Source: Bacteroidetes bacterium ADurb.Bin139
GTDB lineage: Bacteria; Bacteroidota; Bacteroidia; Bacteroidales; UBA932
DNA: 36,744 nucleotides
Reading direction: 5' to 3'
Assembly (NCBI GenBank): GCA_002070565.1
Contig: MWDM01000016.1
Coordinates: 1-36,744, forward strand
Shown here: positions 26,988-36,158 of the stretch, in pieces
Layout: each line of letters opens with the position of its first letter
Position numbering within the stretch: position 1 is the stretch's first letter
Translations under genes and position numbers: made by a program
The notes under the pieces: model-generated
Databases searched by the model: none
Told to the model about the DNA's origin: nothing
The model's input: only the letters and a program-made list of their open reading frames with translations

Positions 26988-27021
26988 TTTCTGGAAAATA
27001 AGTTAGTTCTCCGCTATTCGT

Positions 27022-27208
27022 ACACCGGCAGGTCTTCTGACTTATCCCTGTATCTGTCGCCTTCCCGAACCCCAAGGCCAGTGGCAAGATTGACAGATTT
27101 TTTGGAACTTCCGTTCCTGGGACTCACAGCAGCGGGAACTGTTGCCGAGTTTCACGGCATTCCCTTTTGATCCGTTGAACCGTTTTCAGGTTCGTTGGAA
27201 CCGATGCA
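27022..27208 (-). ncRNA. Cobalamin riboswitch
   Basis: Read on the minus strand, the leader contains AAAGGGAATGCCGTGAAA, the GGCAACAGTTCCCGCTGCTGTGA core, GCCACTG and GGGAAGGCGACAG. It ends with the B12 box AGTCAGAAGACCTGCC at about 27043-27028. These elements occur in the order of the adenosyl/methylcobalamin aptamer. The aptamer ends about 35 bases before the ATG at 26987, leaving little room for a terminator, so control is probably by masking the ribosome-binding region of the first gene. It should switch off the four-gene uptake operon when cobalamin is abundant. Confidence 0.96.
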
Positions 27209-27211
27209 TTG

Positions 27212-27219
27212 CAAATATA
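27212..27219 (-). promoter_or_regulatory. Predicted -7 box of the cobalamin operon
   Basis: The minus strand reads TATATTTG immediately before the riboswitch, so transcription would begin a few bases upstream of the aptamer. Confidence 0.65.
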
Positions 27220-27242
27220 GATGGTTTGGGGGAATATTGTGC

Positions 27243-27250
27243 TAATTTTG
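27243..27250 (+). promoter_or_regulatory. Predicted -7 box of the second CE1 esterase
   Basis: TAATTTTG fits TAnnTTTG and lies 21 bases before the ATG at 27272. It is divergent from the cobalamin operon promoter. Confidence 0.45.
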
Positions 27251-27271
27251 TAAAGAAAATGAAGAGCGGAC

Positions 27272-28117
27272 ATGAAAAAAACTCTTAGTGTATTGATCCT
27301 TATTTTTTTATGTTTGTCGATTTCTCTAAGTGCGGTAGCACGGGGAAAATACGTGGCAGATTCCATGAAAAGCGGGATCCTGGGAGAAACACGTCACTTT
27401 GCGGTGTATCTTCCCGAAAGTTATGACAATGATCCCGCCAGGGAGTATCCGGTTCTGTATCTATTGCATGGAGGAGGAGGTTCCTGGGTTGACTGGGGCC
27501 GCACAGGAAACATGGCCCGTATTGCCGACCAGTTGATGGCAGCCGGGGAGTCCCGCCAGATGATCATTGTCATGCCCGATGCCGGTACAACTCTTATGAC
27601 GTATTTCAATGGGGGGAGCTGGAATTTTGAAGACCACTTTTTCAGGGAATTCATGCCTGTTGTAGAAAACCGCTACAGGATCCGTGCAGAAAAAGGGTCA
27701 CGTGCCATAGCCGGACTATCCATGGGCGGCCAGGCCGCTGTTATGTACGGATGCCACAGGCCGGATCTTTTCTCGGTGGTTTATGCCATGAGTGCCTACC
27801 TGTACAGAATGGAACTTGCCATGTTTAGGGAGGATGATCCGGTGCACAGGGATATCCAGCAAAGGGTGGAGGATCATAATGCCGTCAAATACATTGAAGG
27901 GCTCTCCCGGGATGGGGCGTTACCGTTACGCGCTGTGACCTGGGTTATCGATTGTGGCGATGACGATTTCACCTATACGGCCAACGTGGAATTTTCCCTT
28001 GCCATGAAAAAGAAGGGTATTCCTTTGCAGGTAAGAATCTTCGACGGGGCACATTCCTGGGAATACTGGCAGGCAGCCCTGCGCAGGGCACTTCCCTACA
28101 TATCGGCAAACCTGTAA
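27272..28117 (+). CDS. Secreted CE1-family esterase, single domain
   Basis: A 281-residue exported alpha/beta-hydrolase. A signal peptide covers about residues 1-24. VLYLLHGGGGSWVDW gives the oxyanion region, [13 protein letters not shown] contains the nucleophilic serine (about 150), VIDCGDDDFTY the likely aspartate and IFDGAHSWEYW the histidine. It is related to the esterase at 14057 but lacks the N-terminal Ig-like module. Likely substrates are acetyl or feruloyl esters on plant or host glycans. It stands alone, divergent from the cobalamin operon, and is not expected to take part in it. Confidence 0.88.
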   Translation: MKKTLSVLILIFLCLSISLSAVARGKYVADSMKSGILGETRHFAVYLPESYDNDPAREYPVLYLLHGGGGSWVDWGRTGNMARIADQLMAAGESRQMIIVMPDAGTTLMTYFNGGSWNFEDHFFREFMPVVENRYRIRAEKGSRAIAGLSMGGQAAVMYGCHRPDLFSVVYAMSAYLYRMELAMFREDDPVHRDIQQRVEDHNAVKYIEGLSRDGALPLRAVTWVIDCGDDDFTYTANVEFSLAMKKKGIPLQVRIFDGAHSWEYWQAALRRALPYISANL

Positions 28118-28185
28118 ACAAGAGGCGTTGCTTCAAGGGTGGGACTTCCCCATAGGCAACTAATCACAAAACTATAAAATAGTAG

Positions 28186-28193
28186 TATATTTG
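28186..28193 (+). promoter_or_regulatory. Predicted -7 box of the nucleoside-recognition protein gene
   Basis: TATATTTG on the plus strand, 17 bases before the ATG at 28211. Confidence 0.6.
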
Positions 28194-28210
28194 CGCCTCA
28201 AATTCGAATA

Positions 28211-29146
28211 ATGGAATCGACCCTCCAAAGAATCGTCCGTTCTGTCAGGGATGCCACCCCGGGTGCATTGAAGACTGCGTGGTGGCTGGTAAAGATTATG
28301 TTTCTGGTTTCATTGATCATCACCCTGTTGAAGTATCTGGGTGTTATTACATGGTTATCAGAGCTCCTGACTCCGTTCTTCTCGCATTTTGGATTACCGG
28401 GAGAAGCTGCGCTGGCTTATGTTTCAGGATATTTTGTCAATTGTTACTCTGCCATAGCCGTGATAACAACCCTCAACCTGGAACCAAGGGCCATCACAAT
28501 CCTGGCAGTCATGGTGCTTTGTGCCCACAACATACCTATGGAAACAGCCGTTCAGCGCAAGACAGGAACCCCTGCTATACGTATGGTTTTTGTCAGGACT
28601 TTCAGTTCTTTGTTTCTGGGATGGCTTTTAAATAAAATCCTGCCCGCAGACAATGCAGTATATAGCGCCCTTGAGGAAATTATGGAAAAGATGGCATTCT
28701 GGCCATTCATGGGAGACTGGCTGCTGGATACGCTCAAGATTGCCATACCCATGGTGTTCCTGGTGTTCCTGCTTACCATTATCCAGCGGTTGTTATCAGA
28801 ATTTGGCGTGATACGGTATATCACCAAATTCCTGAAACCGGTGATGTTGTTTTTCGGTTTGCCGGCAAAAACGGCTTTTTTATGGATCGTGGCCAATACG
28901 CTGGGACTTGCATACGGAGCTGCCGTTATGATAGATGAAGTAAAAGAGGGAAAAATATCAGCCGGGGATGTAGACCTGCTCAATCACCACATCAGTGTTT
29001 CCCACAGCAATGTGGAGGATCTGCTCCTGTTTACGGCTATTGGTGGTATGCTGCCATGGATGTTGCTCTCGCGCTGGATCATGTCGTTAGTTCTGGTCTG
29101 GGAAAGAAGGCTCGAGCGGTTGATAAAAAAAGTCGGGGCGAAATGA
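28211..29146 (+). CDS. Nucleoside-recognition (Gate) domain membrane protein
   Basis: A 311-residue inner-membrane protein with two similar halves, each carrying a Gate/nucleoside-recognition motif. Visible segments include [95 protein letters not shown] and [19 protein letters not shown]. SpmA/SpmB and related proteins belong here; the substrate is unknown in non-spore-formers. Its last four codons and stop lie within the 3' end of the tRNA-Pro gene on the opposite strand. Confidence 0.85.
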   Translation: MESTLQRIVRSVRDATPGALKTAWWLVKIMFLVSLIITLLKYLGVITWLSELLTPFFSHFGLPGEAALAYVSGYFVNCYSAIAVITTLNLEPRAITILAVMVLCAHNIPMETAVQRKTGTPAIRMVFVRTFSSLFLGWLLNKILPADNAVYSALEEIMEKMAFWPFMGDWLLDTLKIAIPMVFLVFLLTIIQRLLSEFGVIRYITKFLKPVMLFFGLPAKTAFLWIVANTLGLAYGAAVMIDEVKEGKISAGDVDLLNHHISVSHSNVEDLLLFTAIGGMLPWMLLSRWIMSLVLVWERRLERLIKKVGAK

Positions 29147-29206
29147 CTCGAACATTCGACCCCTTGCACCCCATGCAAGTGCGCTAGCCAACTGCGCCAC
29201 GCCCCG
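29133..29206 (-). tRNA. tRNA-Pro (anticodon GGG)
   Basis: The 74-base minus-strand sequence folds as a cloverleaf. The acceptor stem CGGGGCG pairs with CGCCCCG, and the D-arm has stem GCGC and loop with AGTTGGCTA. The anticodon stem CTTGC/GCAAG encloses ATGGGGT, giving anticodon GGG with G37. The T-arm GAATG TTCGAGT CATTT follows, with discriminator A73. The C1-G72 pair and G37 are typical of proline tRNA. CCA is not encoded. A run of T follows directly (29130-29124 on the minus strand). Its 3' end overlaps a protein gene by 14 bases. Confidence 0.93.
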
Positions 29207-29269
29207 CTTTTTAGAGCGACAAAGATACTGTTTTTTTTGAAATTTGTAAATTTATAAGAAAATAATACT

Positions 29270-30202
29270 ATGGAAACCCTAAAGTGCGTTATTGCCGGAA
29301 GCGGACCAGCCGGTTACACGGCTGCCATATATGCAGCCCGGGCCAATTTACAACCAGTTCTTTATGAAGGGGTTTTAAGAGGCGGTCAGCTGACAACAAC
29401 TACGGAAATTGAAAATTTTCCCGGATATCATCAGGGCGTTCAGGGGGCACAGCTTATGGAAGACATACGAAAACAAGCTTTGCGTTTTGGAGCTGATCTT
29501 AGGACAGGAATCGTTACGCAAACAAACCTGGAAGCCCCGCCATACCGGATCAGGCTGGATAATGGAACAGAAGTCATGACCCAGGCGCTGATCATTGCAA
29601 CGGGGGCATCGGCACGTTATCTTGGACTGGAATCGGAGCAGAGATTCAAAGGCATGGGTGTCTCGGCCTGTGCAACATGCGACGGTTTCTTTTACAGGGG
29701 GAAAAATGTGGCGGTGGTAGGCGGGGGCGATACTGCCTGTGAAGAGGCAATCTATCTTTCCGCTCTGTGCCGCAAGGTTTATATGATTGTCAGACGCAAC
29801 GTCCTGAGGGCATCACAGGTAATGCAGGACAGGGTCCTGAACACCCCAAATATTGAAATACTATGGGAGCACCAGACGGCTGAAATACTGGGTGACGACT
29901 CAGGTGTTACAGGAGCACGGCTGGTGCATAAATCCGGGCGCGAGAAGGTAATAGATGTGCCGGGATTTTTCCTGGCCATAGGGCATCATCCCAACTCAGA
30001 ACCTTTTCTGCCCTGGGTACAGGTCAATCCCGACGGCTACATCATTACGCAGCCAAAAAGTACTGAAACCAATGTCAGGGGTGTTTTTGCCGCGGGAGAC
30101 GTGCAGGATCCAAAATACCGCCAGGCCGTGACGGCAGCAGGGAGCGGCTGCATGGCGGCTATGGACCTTGAACGCTATCTATCCATGCAATGTGGCCTGT
30201 AA
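29270..30202 (+). CDS. trxB: Thioredoxin reductase
   Basis: Reduces thioredoxin with NADPH in the cytoplasm. The 310 residues show FAD-binding GSGPAGYTAAIYAARA, the redox-active CATC at residues 134-137, NADPH-binding VGGGDTACEEAIYL with VIVRR-like VRRN, and the C-terminal FAD contact GVFAAGDVQDPKYRQAVTAAGSGCMAA. All key residues are present. It stands ahead of the bamD operon with its own presumed promoter in an AT-rich region that lacks a perfect TAnnTTTG box. Confidence 0.97.
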   Translation: METLKCVIAGSGPAGYTAAIYAARANLQPVLYEGVLRGGQLTTTTEIENFPGYHQGVQGAQLMEDIRKQALRFGADLRTGIVTQTNLEAPPYRIRLDNGTEVMTQALIIATGASARYLGLESEQRFKGMGVSACATCDGFFYRGKNVAVVGGGDTACEEAIYLSALCRKVYMIVRRNVLRASQVMQDRVLNTPNIEILWEHQTAEILGDDSGVTGARLVHKSGREKVIDVPGFFLAIGHHPNSEPFLPWVQVNPDGYIITQPKSTETNVRGVFAAGDVQDPKYRQAVTAAGSGCMAAMDLERYLSMQCGL

Positions 30203-30217
30203 TTTGCTAAACTGTCG

Positions 30218-30225
30218 TATATTTG
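30218..30225 (+). promoter_or_regulatory. Predicted -7 box of the bamD-rpoZ-recN-nagB operon
   Basis: TATATTTG on the plus strand, 15 bases before the preferred bamD ATG at 30241 and only six bases before an in-frame ATG at 30232. Confidence 0.6.
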
Positions 30226-30240
30226 CAGCAGATGATCTTG

Positions 30241-31038
30241 ATGAAAAAACAATTCTTAACCTTTGCAATCCTGTTCCTTGTGGTTTTACCTGCCTGTGTT
30301 AACCAGTATGAAGTGTTACTGCGCAGCACAGATTATAATTTGAAATTCAGGAAAGCCATTGAATATTTCGAGGCAAAAAAGTACTCAAGGTCACAGCCTC
30401 TTCTGGATCAGTTACAAATGGTGTACAGGGGAACAGTGCAGGATGACACGCTGCAGTATTATCTGGGGCTGAGCAATTACCACCTGAATGATTTTATTGT
30501 AGCCGAAGATAATTTCAAACAGTTTGTAGAGATTTTTCCGCGCAGTCCGTTTACCAAAGCGGCCCGTTTTATGAGACTCGATTGCCTGTATCAGAGCACA
30601 TACCGCTATGAGCTGGATCAGCAGCCAAGCCGGGTTGCGATAGCTGCCATAGAAGAATTTCTCTACGATTATCCGGGTAGCGAATACCAGGAAGTTTGCA
30701 GGAAGATGCTTGAAGACCTTTACCAGCGGCTGGACCAAAAGGCGTTTGAATCGGCAAAGCTATATTATACCATTGAAGATTACAAGGCAGCCACGCATGC
30801 ACTCAAGGAGACACTGAAGGAAAATCCGGAAAGCCTTTACCGCGAAGAAATTCTTTATTATATCGTGGCCGCCAATTACCAGTATGCAAACAACAGCCTG
30901 CCTGAATTGCAACGGGCTCGTTTTCTCAACGTAATTGACGAATACTACAATTTTATTAGTGAATATCCCGATTCCAAATACCGCAGGGAAGTGGACAACA
31001 TGTTCCGCAAAGCACAGCAATTCACGACAAAACAATAA
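30241..31038 (+). CDS. bamD: Outer-membrane assembly lipoprotein BamD
   Basis: Part of the BAM complex that folds beta-barrels into the outer membrane. The lipoprotein signal MKKQFLTFAILFLVVLPAC places the lipidated cysteine at residue 19. Tetratricopeptide-like helical repeats follow: YFEAKKYSRSQPLLDQL, YYLGLSNYHLNDFIVAEDNF, FVEIFPRSPFTKAARF, and later DYKAATHALKETLKENPES and EYYNFISEYPDSKY. The length of 265 residues is typical. An ATG at 30232 would add three residues. rpoZ follows after 12 bases. Confidence 0.93.
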   Translation: MKKQFLTFAILFLVVLPACVNQYEVLLRSTDYNLKFRKAIEYFEAKKYSRSQPLLDQLQMVYRGTVQDDTLQYYLGLSNYHLNDFIVAEDNFKQFVEIFPRSPFTKAARFMRLDCLYQSTYRYELDQQPSRVAIAAIEEFLYDYPGSEYQEVCRKMLEDLYQRLDQKAFESAKLYYTIEDYKAATHALKETLKENPESLYREEILYYIVAANYQYANNSLPELQRARFLNVIDEYYNFISEYPDSKYRREVDNMFRKAQQFTTKQ

Positions 31039-31050
31039 GATACTAACTAT

Positions 31051-31377
31051 ATGGAAAGCAAGAAACAACCTATCCCCGATACAACGATAACCCGTGATCT
31101 TTCAAAATTTGCAAAAGATACGGGCAACGTGTACAAGACTGTAATGATCATAGCTCAAAGAGCCAACCAGATAGCCACCGAGCTAAAGACAGAACTGAAC
31201 AGCCGGCTGGAAGAATTTTCCAACTTCACAGACACGCTGGAAGAAACCTTTGAAAACCGCGAGCAGATAGAAATTTCACGTTATTACGAACGCCAGCCAA
31301 AACCTACATTGATAGCTATTAACGAATTTGAGGAAGGAGAAACATATTATAAAGTGGTCGAAGAACCTAAAGAATAA
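31051..31377 (+). CDS. rpoZ: RNA polymerase omega subunit (Bacteroidota type)
   Basis: A 108-residue Rpb6/omega-type protein that assists RNA polymerase assembly. TTITRDLSKFAKDTGNVYKTVMIIAQRANQIATELK contains the conserved helix with IAQRANQI, equivalent to the RARQI stretch of omega. The acidic C-terminal tail and location between bamD and recN match the Bacteroidota version, which is too divergent to be seen as omega by similarity to E. coli alone. The recN start is two bases after the stop. Confidence 0.88.
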   Translation: MESKKQPIPDTTITRDLSKFAKDTGNVYKTVMIIAQRANQIATELKTELNSRLEEFSNFTDTLEETFENREQIEISRYYERQPKPTLIAINEFEEGETYYKVVEEPKE

Positions 31378-31379
31378 GT

Positions 31380-33041
31380 TTGCTTTATTCGCTGAGCATA
31401 TCGAATTATGCCCTCATCAATGTTCTGGATATTGAATTTTCTGAGGGCCTGACTATCATAACCGGCGAGACCGGTGCTGGTAAATCTATTATATTGGGAG
31501 CCCTTTCTCTGGTCCTGGGACAAAAGGCCGATGCCGGCGTTCTCAGGGATCCTGCCACAAACGCTGTGGTTGAGGCCTGTTTCAGAATTCCGGTAACAGA
31601 AAACGTGATAGAGCAATTGTTCGCCGGCGAGCAGGTAGATTATACCGATGAGCTGATCGTTCGCCGTGTCATTTATCCAAACGGAAAAAGCCGCTCATTT
31701 GTAAATGACCAGCCTGTCACGCTTTCTTTTCTCAGGTCTTTGGGTACTGCCTTGATAGATATCCATTCACAGCATGAAAACCTGCTCCTGGCCGATTCCG
31801 ATTATCCGGTCAGGGTGGCCGATGCATTTGCAGGGCAGTCACAACTGGCCGATGAGTACCGGAGAAAGCACGAAGAGGTGCTCACCCTGGCAGGCCGGGT
31901 GCGTACATTGCGTACCGCCTGTGATCAGGCAAAAAACGAAACCGATTATCTGTCTTTCCAGTACCAGGAACTTCAGGCAGCCAGGCTCTATGCAGGAGAG
32001 CAGGAAGAGCTGGAGCAGGAATTGAGCCTTCTGGAACATGCGGCAGAAATCCGTCAATCCATGTTTGAGCTTTCTTCCATTTTTGAGGAAGGAGAGTACC
32101 CGGTACTAACCGGCATCAAAGAGGCGGCCAGAATATCTGCCTCTGTGGCGGCAAGACATCAGGGCTTTGCAAACATCTCGGACAGGATAGATCAGATCCG
32201 CATAGAACTCAGAGACCTGGCCGGCGAATGTAGCCGGTCCCTGCAACAGGTAAAGGATGATCCTGCACGGATGGCAGAAGTCTCCGGCAGGCTGGACACC
32301 ATTTATTCACTGCAGCGCAAGCACAACGTGCAAACGGTTGAAGCATTGCTGTCGCTGGAAAAAAATATTGGGAAAAAACTGGAAGATACAGTGAATGACA
32401 CCTCGCGCCTGGATACCCTGGAAAGGGAACTGAACGAGGCCACTATACAGAGAAATGACATGGCTTCAAAACTGCACAAGGGGAGATTGGAGTGTCTTCC
32501 GGATTTGTCCTGCCAGTTACGCACCAGGCTTTCCCTGCTCGGCATTCCAGATGCTCAGATAGAATTCGGGATCCGGGAAAAAAGCGCATACGGATTGTTG
32601 GGCAACACAGGGATTGACATCAGGTTTTCGGCAAACAGGGACATCCCGCCCAGAGATTTGGTGAGCATTGCATCGGGAGGGGAAATGTCGCGTCTTATGT
32701 TGTGTATCAAATCGGTCATAGCACAACACGCCGGATTGAGCACCATCATCTTTGATGAGGTGGACCTTGGTGTGTCAGGAAAAATTGCAGACCGCATGGG
32801 CACTATGATTCACCAGTTATCGGAGCATATGCAGGTTCTGGCCATTACCCACCTGCCACAGGTTGCCGCAAAGGGGAATGCCCATTATCTGGTCAGAAAG
32901 GAGGTTGTCGAAGGTATCACAGAGACCAGGGTTTTACCCCTGAACGGAAACGACAGGGTTATGGAAGTGGCCAGGATGCTGAGCGGGTCAACCATTACCC
33001 CGGCCGCAATACAAAATGCCAAGGATTTGTTAAATAATTAA
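31380..33041 (+). CDS. recN: DNA repair ATPase RecN
   Basis: An SMC-like ATPase acting in double-strand break repair. The 553 residues begin (M)[22 protein letters not shown], the usual RecN start, with Walker A GETGAGKS near residue 30. [15 protein letters not shown] and [11 protein letters not shown] follow, then a coiled-coil region (about 150-360). ABC signature [13 protein letters not shown], Walker [14 protein letters not shown] and [11 protein letters not shown] lie in the C-terminal half. The start codon is TTG at 31380, two bases after rpoZ; no in-frame ATG fits. In many Bacteroidales coaBC and a DUF4835 gene lie between rpoZ and recN, and here they do not. Confidence 0.95.
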   Translation: MLYSLSISNYALINVLDIEFSEGLTIITGETGAGKSIILGALSLVLGQKADAGVLRDPATNAVVEACFRIPVTENVIEQLFAGEQVDYTDELIVRRVIYPNGKSRSFVNDQPVTLSFLRSLGTALIDIHSQHENLLLADSDYPVRVADAFAGQSQLADEYRRKHEEVLTLAGRVRTLRTACDQAKNETDYLSFQYQELQAARLYAGEQEELEQELSLLEHAAEIRQSMFELSSIFEEGEYPVLTGIKEAARISASVAARHQGFANISDRIDQIRIELRDLAGECSRSLQQVKDDPARMAEVSGRLDTIYSLQRKHNVQTVEALLSLEKNIGKKLEDTVNDTSRLDTLERELNEATIQRNDMASKLHKGRLECLPDLSCQLRTRLSLLGIPDAQIEFGIREKSAYGLLGNTGIDIRFSANRDIPPRDLVSIASGGEMSRLMLCIKSVIAQHAGLSTIIFDEVDLGVSGKIADRMGTMIHQLSEHMQVLAITHLPQVAAKGNAHYLVRKEVVEGITETRVLPLNGNDRVMEVARMLSGSTITPAAIQNAKDLLNN

Positions 33042-33043
33042 TT

Positions 33044-33835
33044 ATGAGAGTACTTATACTGGACAATTACGACCTTCTTTCTTCCTGGGCAGCGAATTAT
33101 ATCGCTGGCAGGATCAATGCTTACAAACCAACCGGAAAGAAACCGTTTGTACTGGGTCTTCCTACCGGCTCTACCCCTATGGGTACGTACAGGGCACTTA
33201 TAGCCCTGTATAATGAAGGAAAAATGTCTTTCAGAAATGTGGTCACCTTCAATATGGATGAATACGTGGGGATTCCACAGGATCATCAGCAATCATACCA
33301 TTTTTTCATGCACGAGCATTTTTTCCGGTATATAGATATTCCTGCCGGGAATATCAACATTTTAGACGGAAATGCGGCCGATCCCGTAGCAGAATGCAGA
33401 AATTATGAAGAAGCCATCAGGAGCAACGGAGGTATCCGTTTGTTTCTGGGCGGGGTAGGGCCTGACGGTCACATTGCCTTTAACGAGCCTGGTTCCTCGC
33501 TGGCTTCCAGGACCAGGATCAAAACACTTACCACAGATACACGCCTTGCCAATGCGCGGTTTTTTGACAACGACATGGAACGCGTACCCAAAACAGCACT
33601 GACCGTAGGTATAGGAACTATAATGGATGCAGACGAAGTGCTCATTCTGGTCAGCGGTCACAATAAAGCCAGGGCTTTACGTCATGCTGTCGAAGGCGCC
33701 GTTTCACATATGTGGACTATTACAGCCCTGCAGATGCATCCCCGGGCCATTATCGTCTGTGACCATGCTGCCACAGCAGAACTGAAAGCATCGACGGTAA
33801 GGTATTTCAAGGATATCGAAAAAGATAACCTCTGA
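33044..33835 (+). CDS. nagB: Glucosamine-6-phosphate deaminase
   Basis: Converts glucosamine-6-phosphate to fructose-6-phosphate and ammonia. The 263 residues match hexameric Nag[18 protein letters not shown] (phosphate loop), [11 protein letters not shown] with the catalytic aspartate, [32 protein letters not shown] with catalytic aspartate and histidine, and [23 protein letters not shown]. It starts two bases after recN, so it is in the bamD operon, an unusual place for an amino-sugar gene. The stop codon abuts the convergent LysM gene: the palindrome TGATCA at 33833-33838 supplies both stops. Confidence 0.95.
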   Translation: MRVLILDNYDLLSSWAANYIAGRINAYKPTGKKPFVLGLPTGSTPMGTYRALIALYNEGKMSFRNVVTFNMDEYVGIPQDHQQSYHFFMHEHFFRYIDIPAGNINILDGNAADPVAECRNYEEAIRSNGGIRLFLGGVGPDGHIAFNEPGSSLASRTRIKTLTTDTRLANARFFDNDMERVPKTALTVGIGTIMDADEVLILVSGHNKARALRHAVEGAVSHMWTITALQMHPRAIIVCDHAATAELKASTVRYFKDIEKDNL

Positions 33836-35203
33836 TCAGGGGAGTAATTCCACTGTAAAATCGGGAAGATATCGCACCACACGGGTTCCCGTGTTGGAGT
33901 AACCGCCTTCGGGCACAGATCTAACAAAAGTGAATTCGTTCTGAAGCAAAGGAACCCTGACGTTCTCTATGCAATCTTCAAAAGAGGGCCCGTATTGAAA
34001 TAGGGCATCTAAAAAAAACAAAGCCACGTCATATCCCTGAAAAGCGAATTGTGATGGCTCTGCATGAAACAGGGTACGGTATGCCTCTACAAATTCCTTA
34101 ACCGCCTGATCCGAATAATCAACATAGGCCGACAAGGGGAGCACTACCTGCAGTTGGTGCAGGGCCGTAAGATCGAGTGTCTCAAAACTGCGCCATCGTG
34201 ATAAGCCGAACAACTCTACTGGAATGTTGTTGTAGGCCAGAAGCAGGTGCAGGTTCCTGATGGCGTCAGAGACGAACGCCTCGTTCATCGAGGCGATAAT
34301 GATCTGGTTTTTGGGATTTGCTCCCAGCAGGCCCCTCAAAACTTCGGTGACTTCCCTTCCCTGGAGCACATCATAGGAAAAATTCCTATACCCGATAAGG
34401 TTCTTGTCAAGTATAGCCCTTATACCGGGAGCAACCGTTTCTTCTCCTTCTTCAGAGATCACCCAGAGCGTGGCATTGTGCGGGTCCAGGTAGCGAATCA
34501 GGGATTCCTGCTGGGCTGCCAAAGTAGGCTGGACCTGGAAATAATTCGGAAACAGACTGGTCCAGACCTCGGCGTTGTTGTCCAGGGGCGAGACAATTTT
34601 TGTGTTGCTGTTCCGGAAATATGCCAGGGTGCTGCCTATCTGGTTAGAATAAACCGGCCCGATAACCAGGTTGCTCTTGCTAAGCGATGATCCGGACAAC
34701 AGATCGTCCATAGGCTGTTCGTTCCAGTCATAAACCTGAAACAAAACCGACAATCCCTTTTTTTTCATTTTCTCAGCGGCCAGGAGTGTTCCCTGGTAGA
34801 AATCAACAAAACCGGAAACCGTTTTTGTTTCAGGAAAGGGTAAAATAACCGATACCACAGGTTCCCAATCATAAGGACGGGTGTAGTCCCGGCATGGGCT
34901 TTTCCCGCGATCGTCCATTTCAGGCTCTGCCTCTGCAGGAAGCGTATCCTGCAGGGTAACTTCTTTCTGTTCTTTTACCTTATTATCGGGTAGGGGAATA
35001 ACCAGTATTTGCCCGCGTGAGATTTCTCCTGTCCTGAGGTCGTTCAAAACAGCTATATCTTTGGGGTTGACCTTGTATTTTCTGGCAATAGAATATAAGG
35101 TTTCCATCCAGCGGACCTTATGCTTAATGGTTTGTTGTTCCTGTGCACCCAGGACGATGGAAGAAAATAACAGAAAAACCAGGAAAATCGTACGCATTTT
35201 CAT
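33836..35203 (-). CDS. LysM plus periplasmic-binding (type 1 fold) protein
   Basis: A 455-residue exported protein. A signal peptide (about 1-20, ending VLGAQ) is followed by one LysM peptidoglycan-binding domain (about 25-72: [27 protein letters not shown] and GQILVIPL). A charged linker leads to a type-1 periplasmic-binding-like domain (from about 105 to the end), with [54 protein letters not shown] and [16 protein letters not shown]. No permease or ATPase is near, so it is not obviously a transporter component. A sensing or cell-envelope scaffold role is inferred. The ATG at 35203 overlaps the purC stop (ATGA). Confidence 0.87.
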   Translation of the reverse strand: MKMRTIFLVFLLFSSIVLGAQEQQTIKHKVRWMETLYSIARKYKVNPKDIAVLNDLRTGEISRGQILVIPLPDNKVKEQKEVTLQDTLPAEAEPEMDDRGKSPCRDYTRPYDWEPVVSVILPFPETKTVSGFVDFYQGTLLAAEKMKKKGLSVLFQVYDWNEQPMDDLLSGSSLSKSNLVIGPVYSNQIGSTLAYFRNSNTKIVSPLDNNAEVWTSLFPNYFQVQPTLAAQQESLIRYLDPHNATLWVISEEGEETVAPGIRAILDKNLIGYRNFSYDVLQGREVTEVLRGLLGANPKNQIIIASMNEAFVSDAIRNLHLLLAYNNIPVELFGLSRWRSFETLDLTALHQLQVVLPLSAYVDYSDQAVKEFVEAYRTLFHAEPSQFAFQGYDVALFFLDALFQYGPSFEDCIENVRVPLLQNEFTFVRSVPEGGYSNTGTRVVRYLPDFTVELLP

Positions 35204-36150
35204 AAACGGGCAAGCATATTGCGGATACATCCTTCCATGTTATCGTAGAATGTATCTTCATACACCAGGGGTACAAAAGGCGTGCCTGTTAGACATTCAA
35301 ACAGTTCTATGTAGCGGTCCGATATGTTCCGGACCACGGTGTCGGTCAGTTCAGGCATCTTCTGGCCGGGTTGTCCGCTAAATCCATTTTCCATAAGCCA
35401 CTCCCTTACAAATTCTTTAGATAACTGCCTGGGTGGAAGACCCATGGGATAATTCTGCTGGTAATCAGCTGCGTAAAAATACCGGGAAGAGTCCGGAGTA
35501 TGTATTTCATCAATAAGGCAGATCTGATTTCCCAGTTTTCCAAATTCATATTTTGTATCTACCAGGATCAGTCCTTTGTCTTTTGCCAGTTTCTGCCCCC
35601 TGGAGAACAGGGCCAGCGAGTAAGCTTCCATTTTAAGGTAATCTTCCTGGCTTACAAGTCCCTGACGGATGATTTCCTCCCTGGAAATATCCTGATCATG
35701 CGACCCGATCTGCGCCTTTGTGGTAGGGGTAATGATAGGTTCAGGGAATGCCTGATGTTCCTTCATCCCCTCCGGCAACGGGATCCCGCACAGTGAACGG
35801 CTGCCGCTTTTGTAAGTACGCCAGGAACTTCCGGTAAGATACCCTCTTACGATCATTTCCACGGGAAAGGGCTCGCACCTGTAGCCAACAGTCACCATCG
35901 GATGGGGCGAGGCAATTTTCCAGTTTGGAACTATATCGCTTGTAAGGTCCAGGAAGCGGGAAGCCATGGTGTTTAATATCTGACCTTTATAAGTGATCCC
36001 CCTGGGAAAAACCACATCAAAGGCAGAAATCCTGTCGGTGGCGATCATCACCAAGATGCGTCCGTCTATGGTATAAACGTCGCGGACTTTTCCCACATAC
36101 AATCCTGTCTGCTTAGGAAAATGAAACTGAGTCGCCGTGACTGATTTCAT
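35200..36150 (-). CDS. purC: SAICAR synthase (phosphoribosylaminoimidazole-succinocarboxamide synthase)
   Basis: Joins CAIR and aspartate in de novo purine synthesis, using ATP. The 316 residues are of the long type common in Bacteroidota. [73 protein letters not shown] and [13 protein letters not shown] with [14 protein letters not shown] are the classical motifs. It starts eight bases after the ompH stop and shares ATGA with the LysM gene, so all three are co-transcribed. Confidence 0.96.
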   Translation of the reverse strand: MKSVTATQFHFPKQTGLYVGKVRDVYTIDGRILVMIATDRISAFDVVFPRGITYKGQILNTMASRFLDLTSDIVPNWKIASPHPMVTVGYRCEPFPVEMIVRGYLTGSSWRTYKSGSRSLCGIPLPEGMKEHQAFPEPIITPTTKAQIGSHDQDISREEIIRQGLVSQEDYLKMEAYSLALFSRGQKLAKDKGLILVDTKYEFGKLGNQICLIDEIHTPDSSRYFYAADYQQNYPMGLPPRQLSKEFVREWLMENGFSGQPGQKMPELTDTVVRNISDRYIELFECLTGTPFVPLVYEDTFYDNMEGCIRNMLARL

Positions 36151-36158
36151 GGTCTGTC

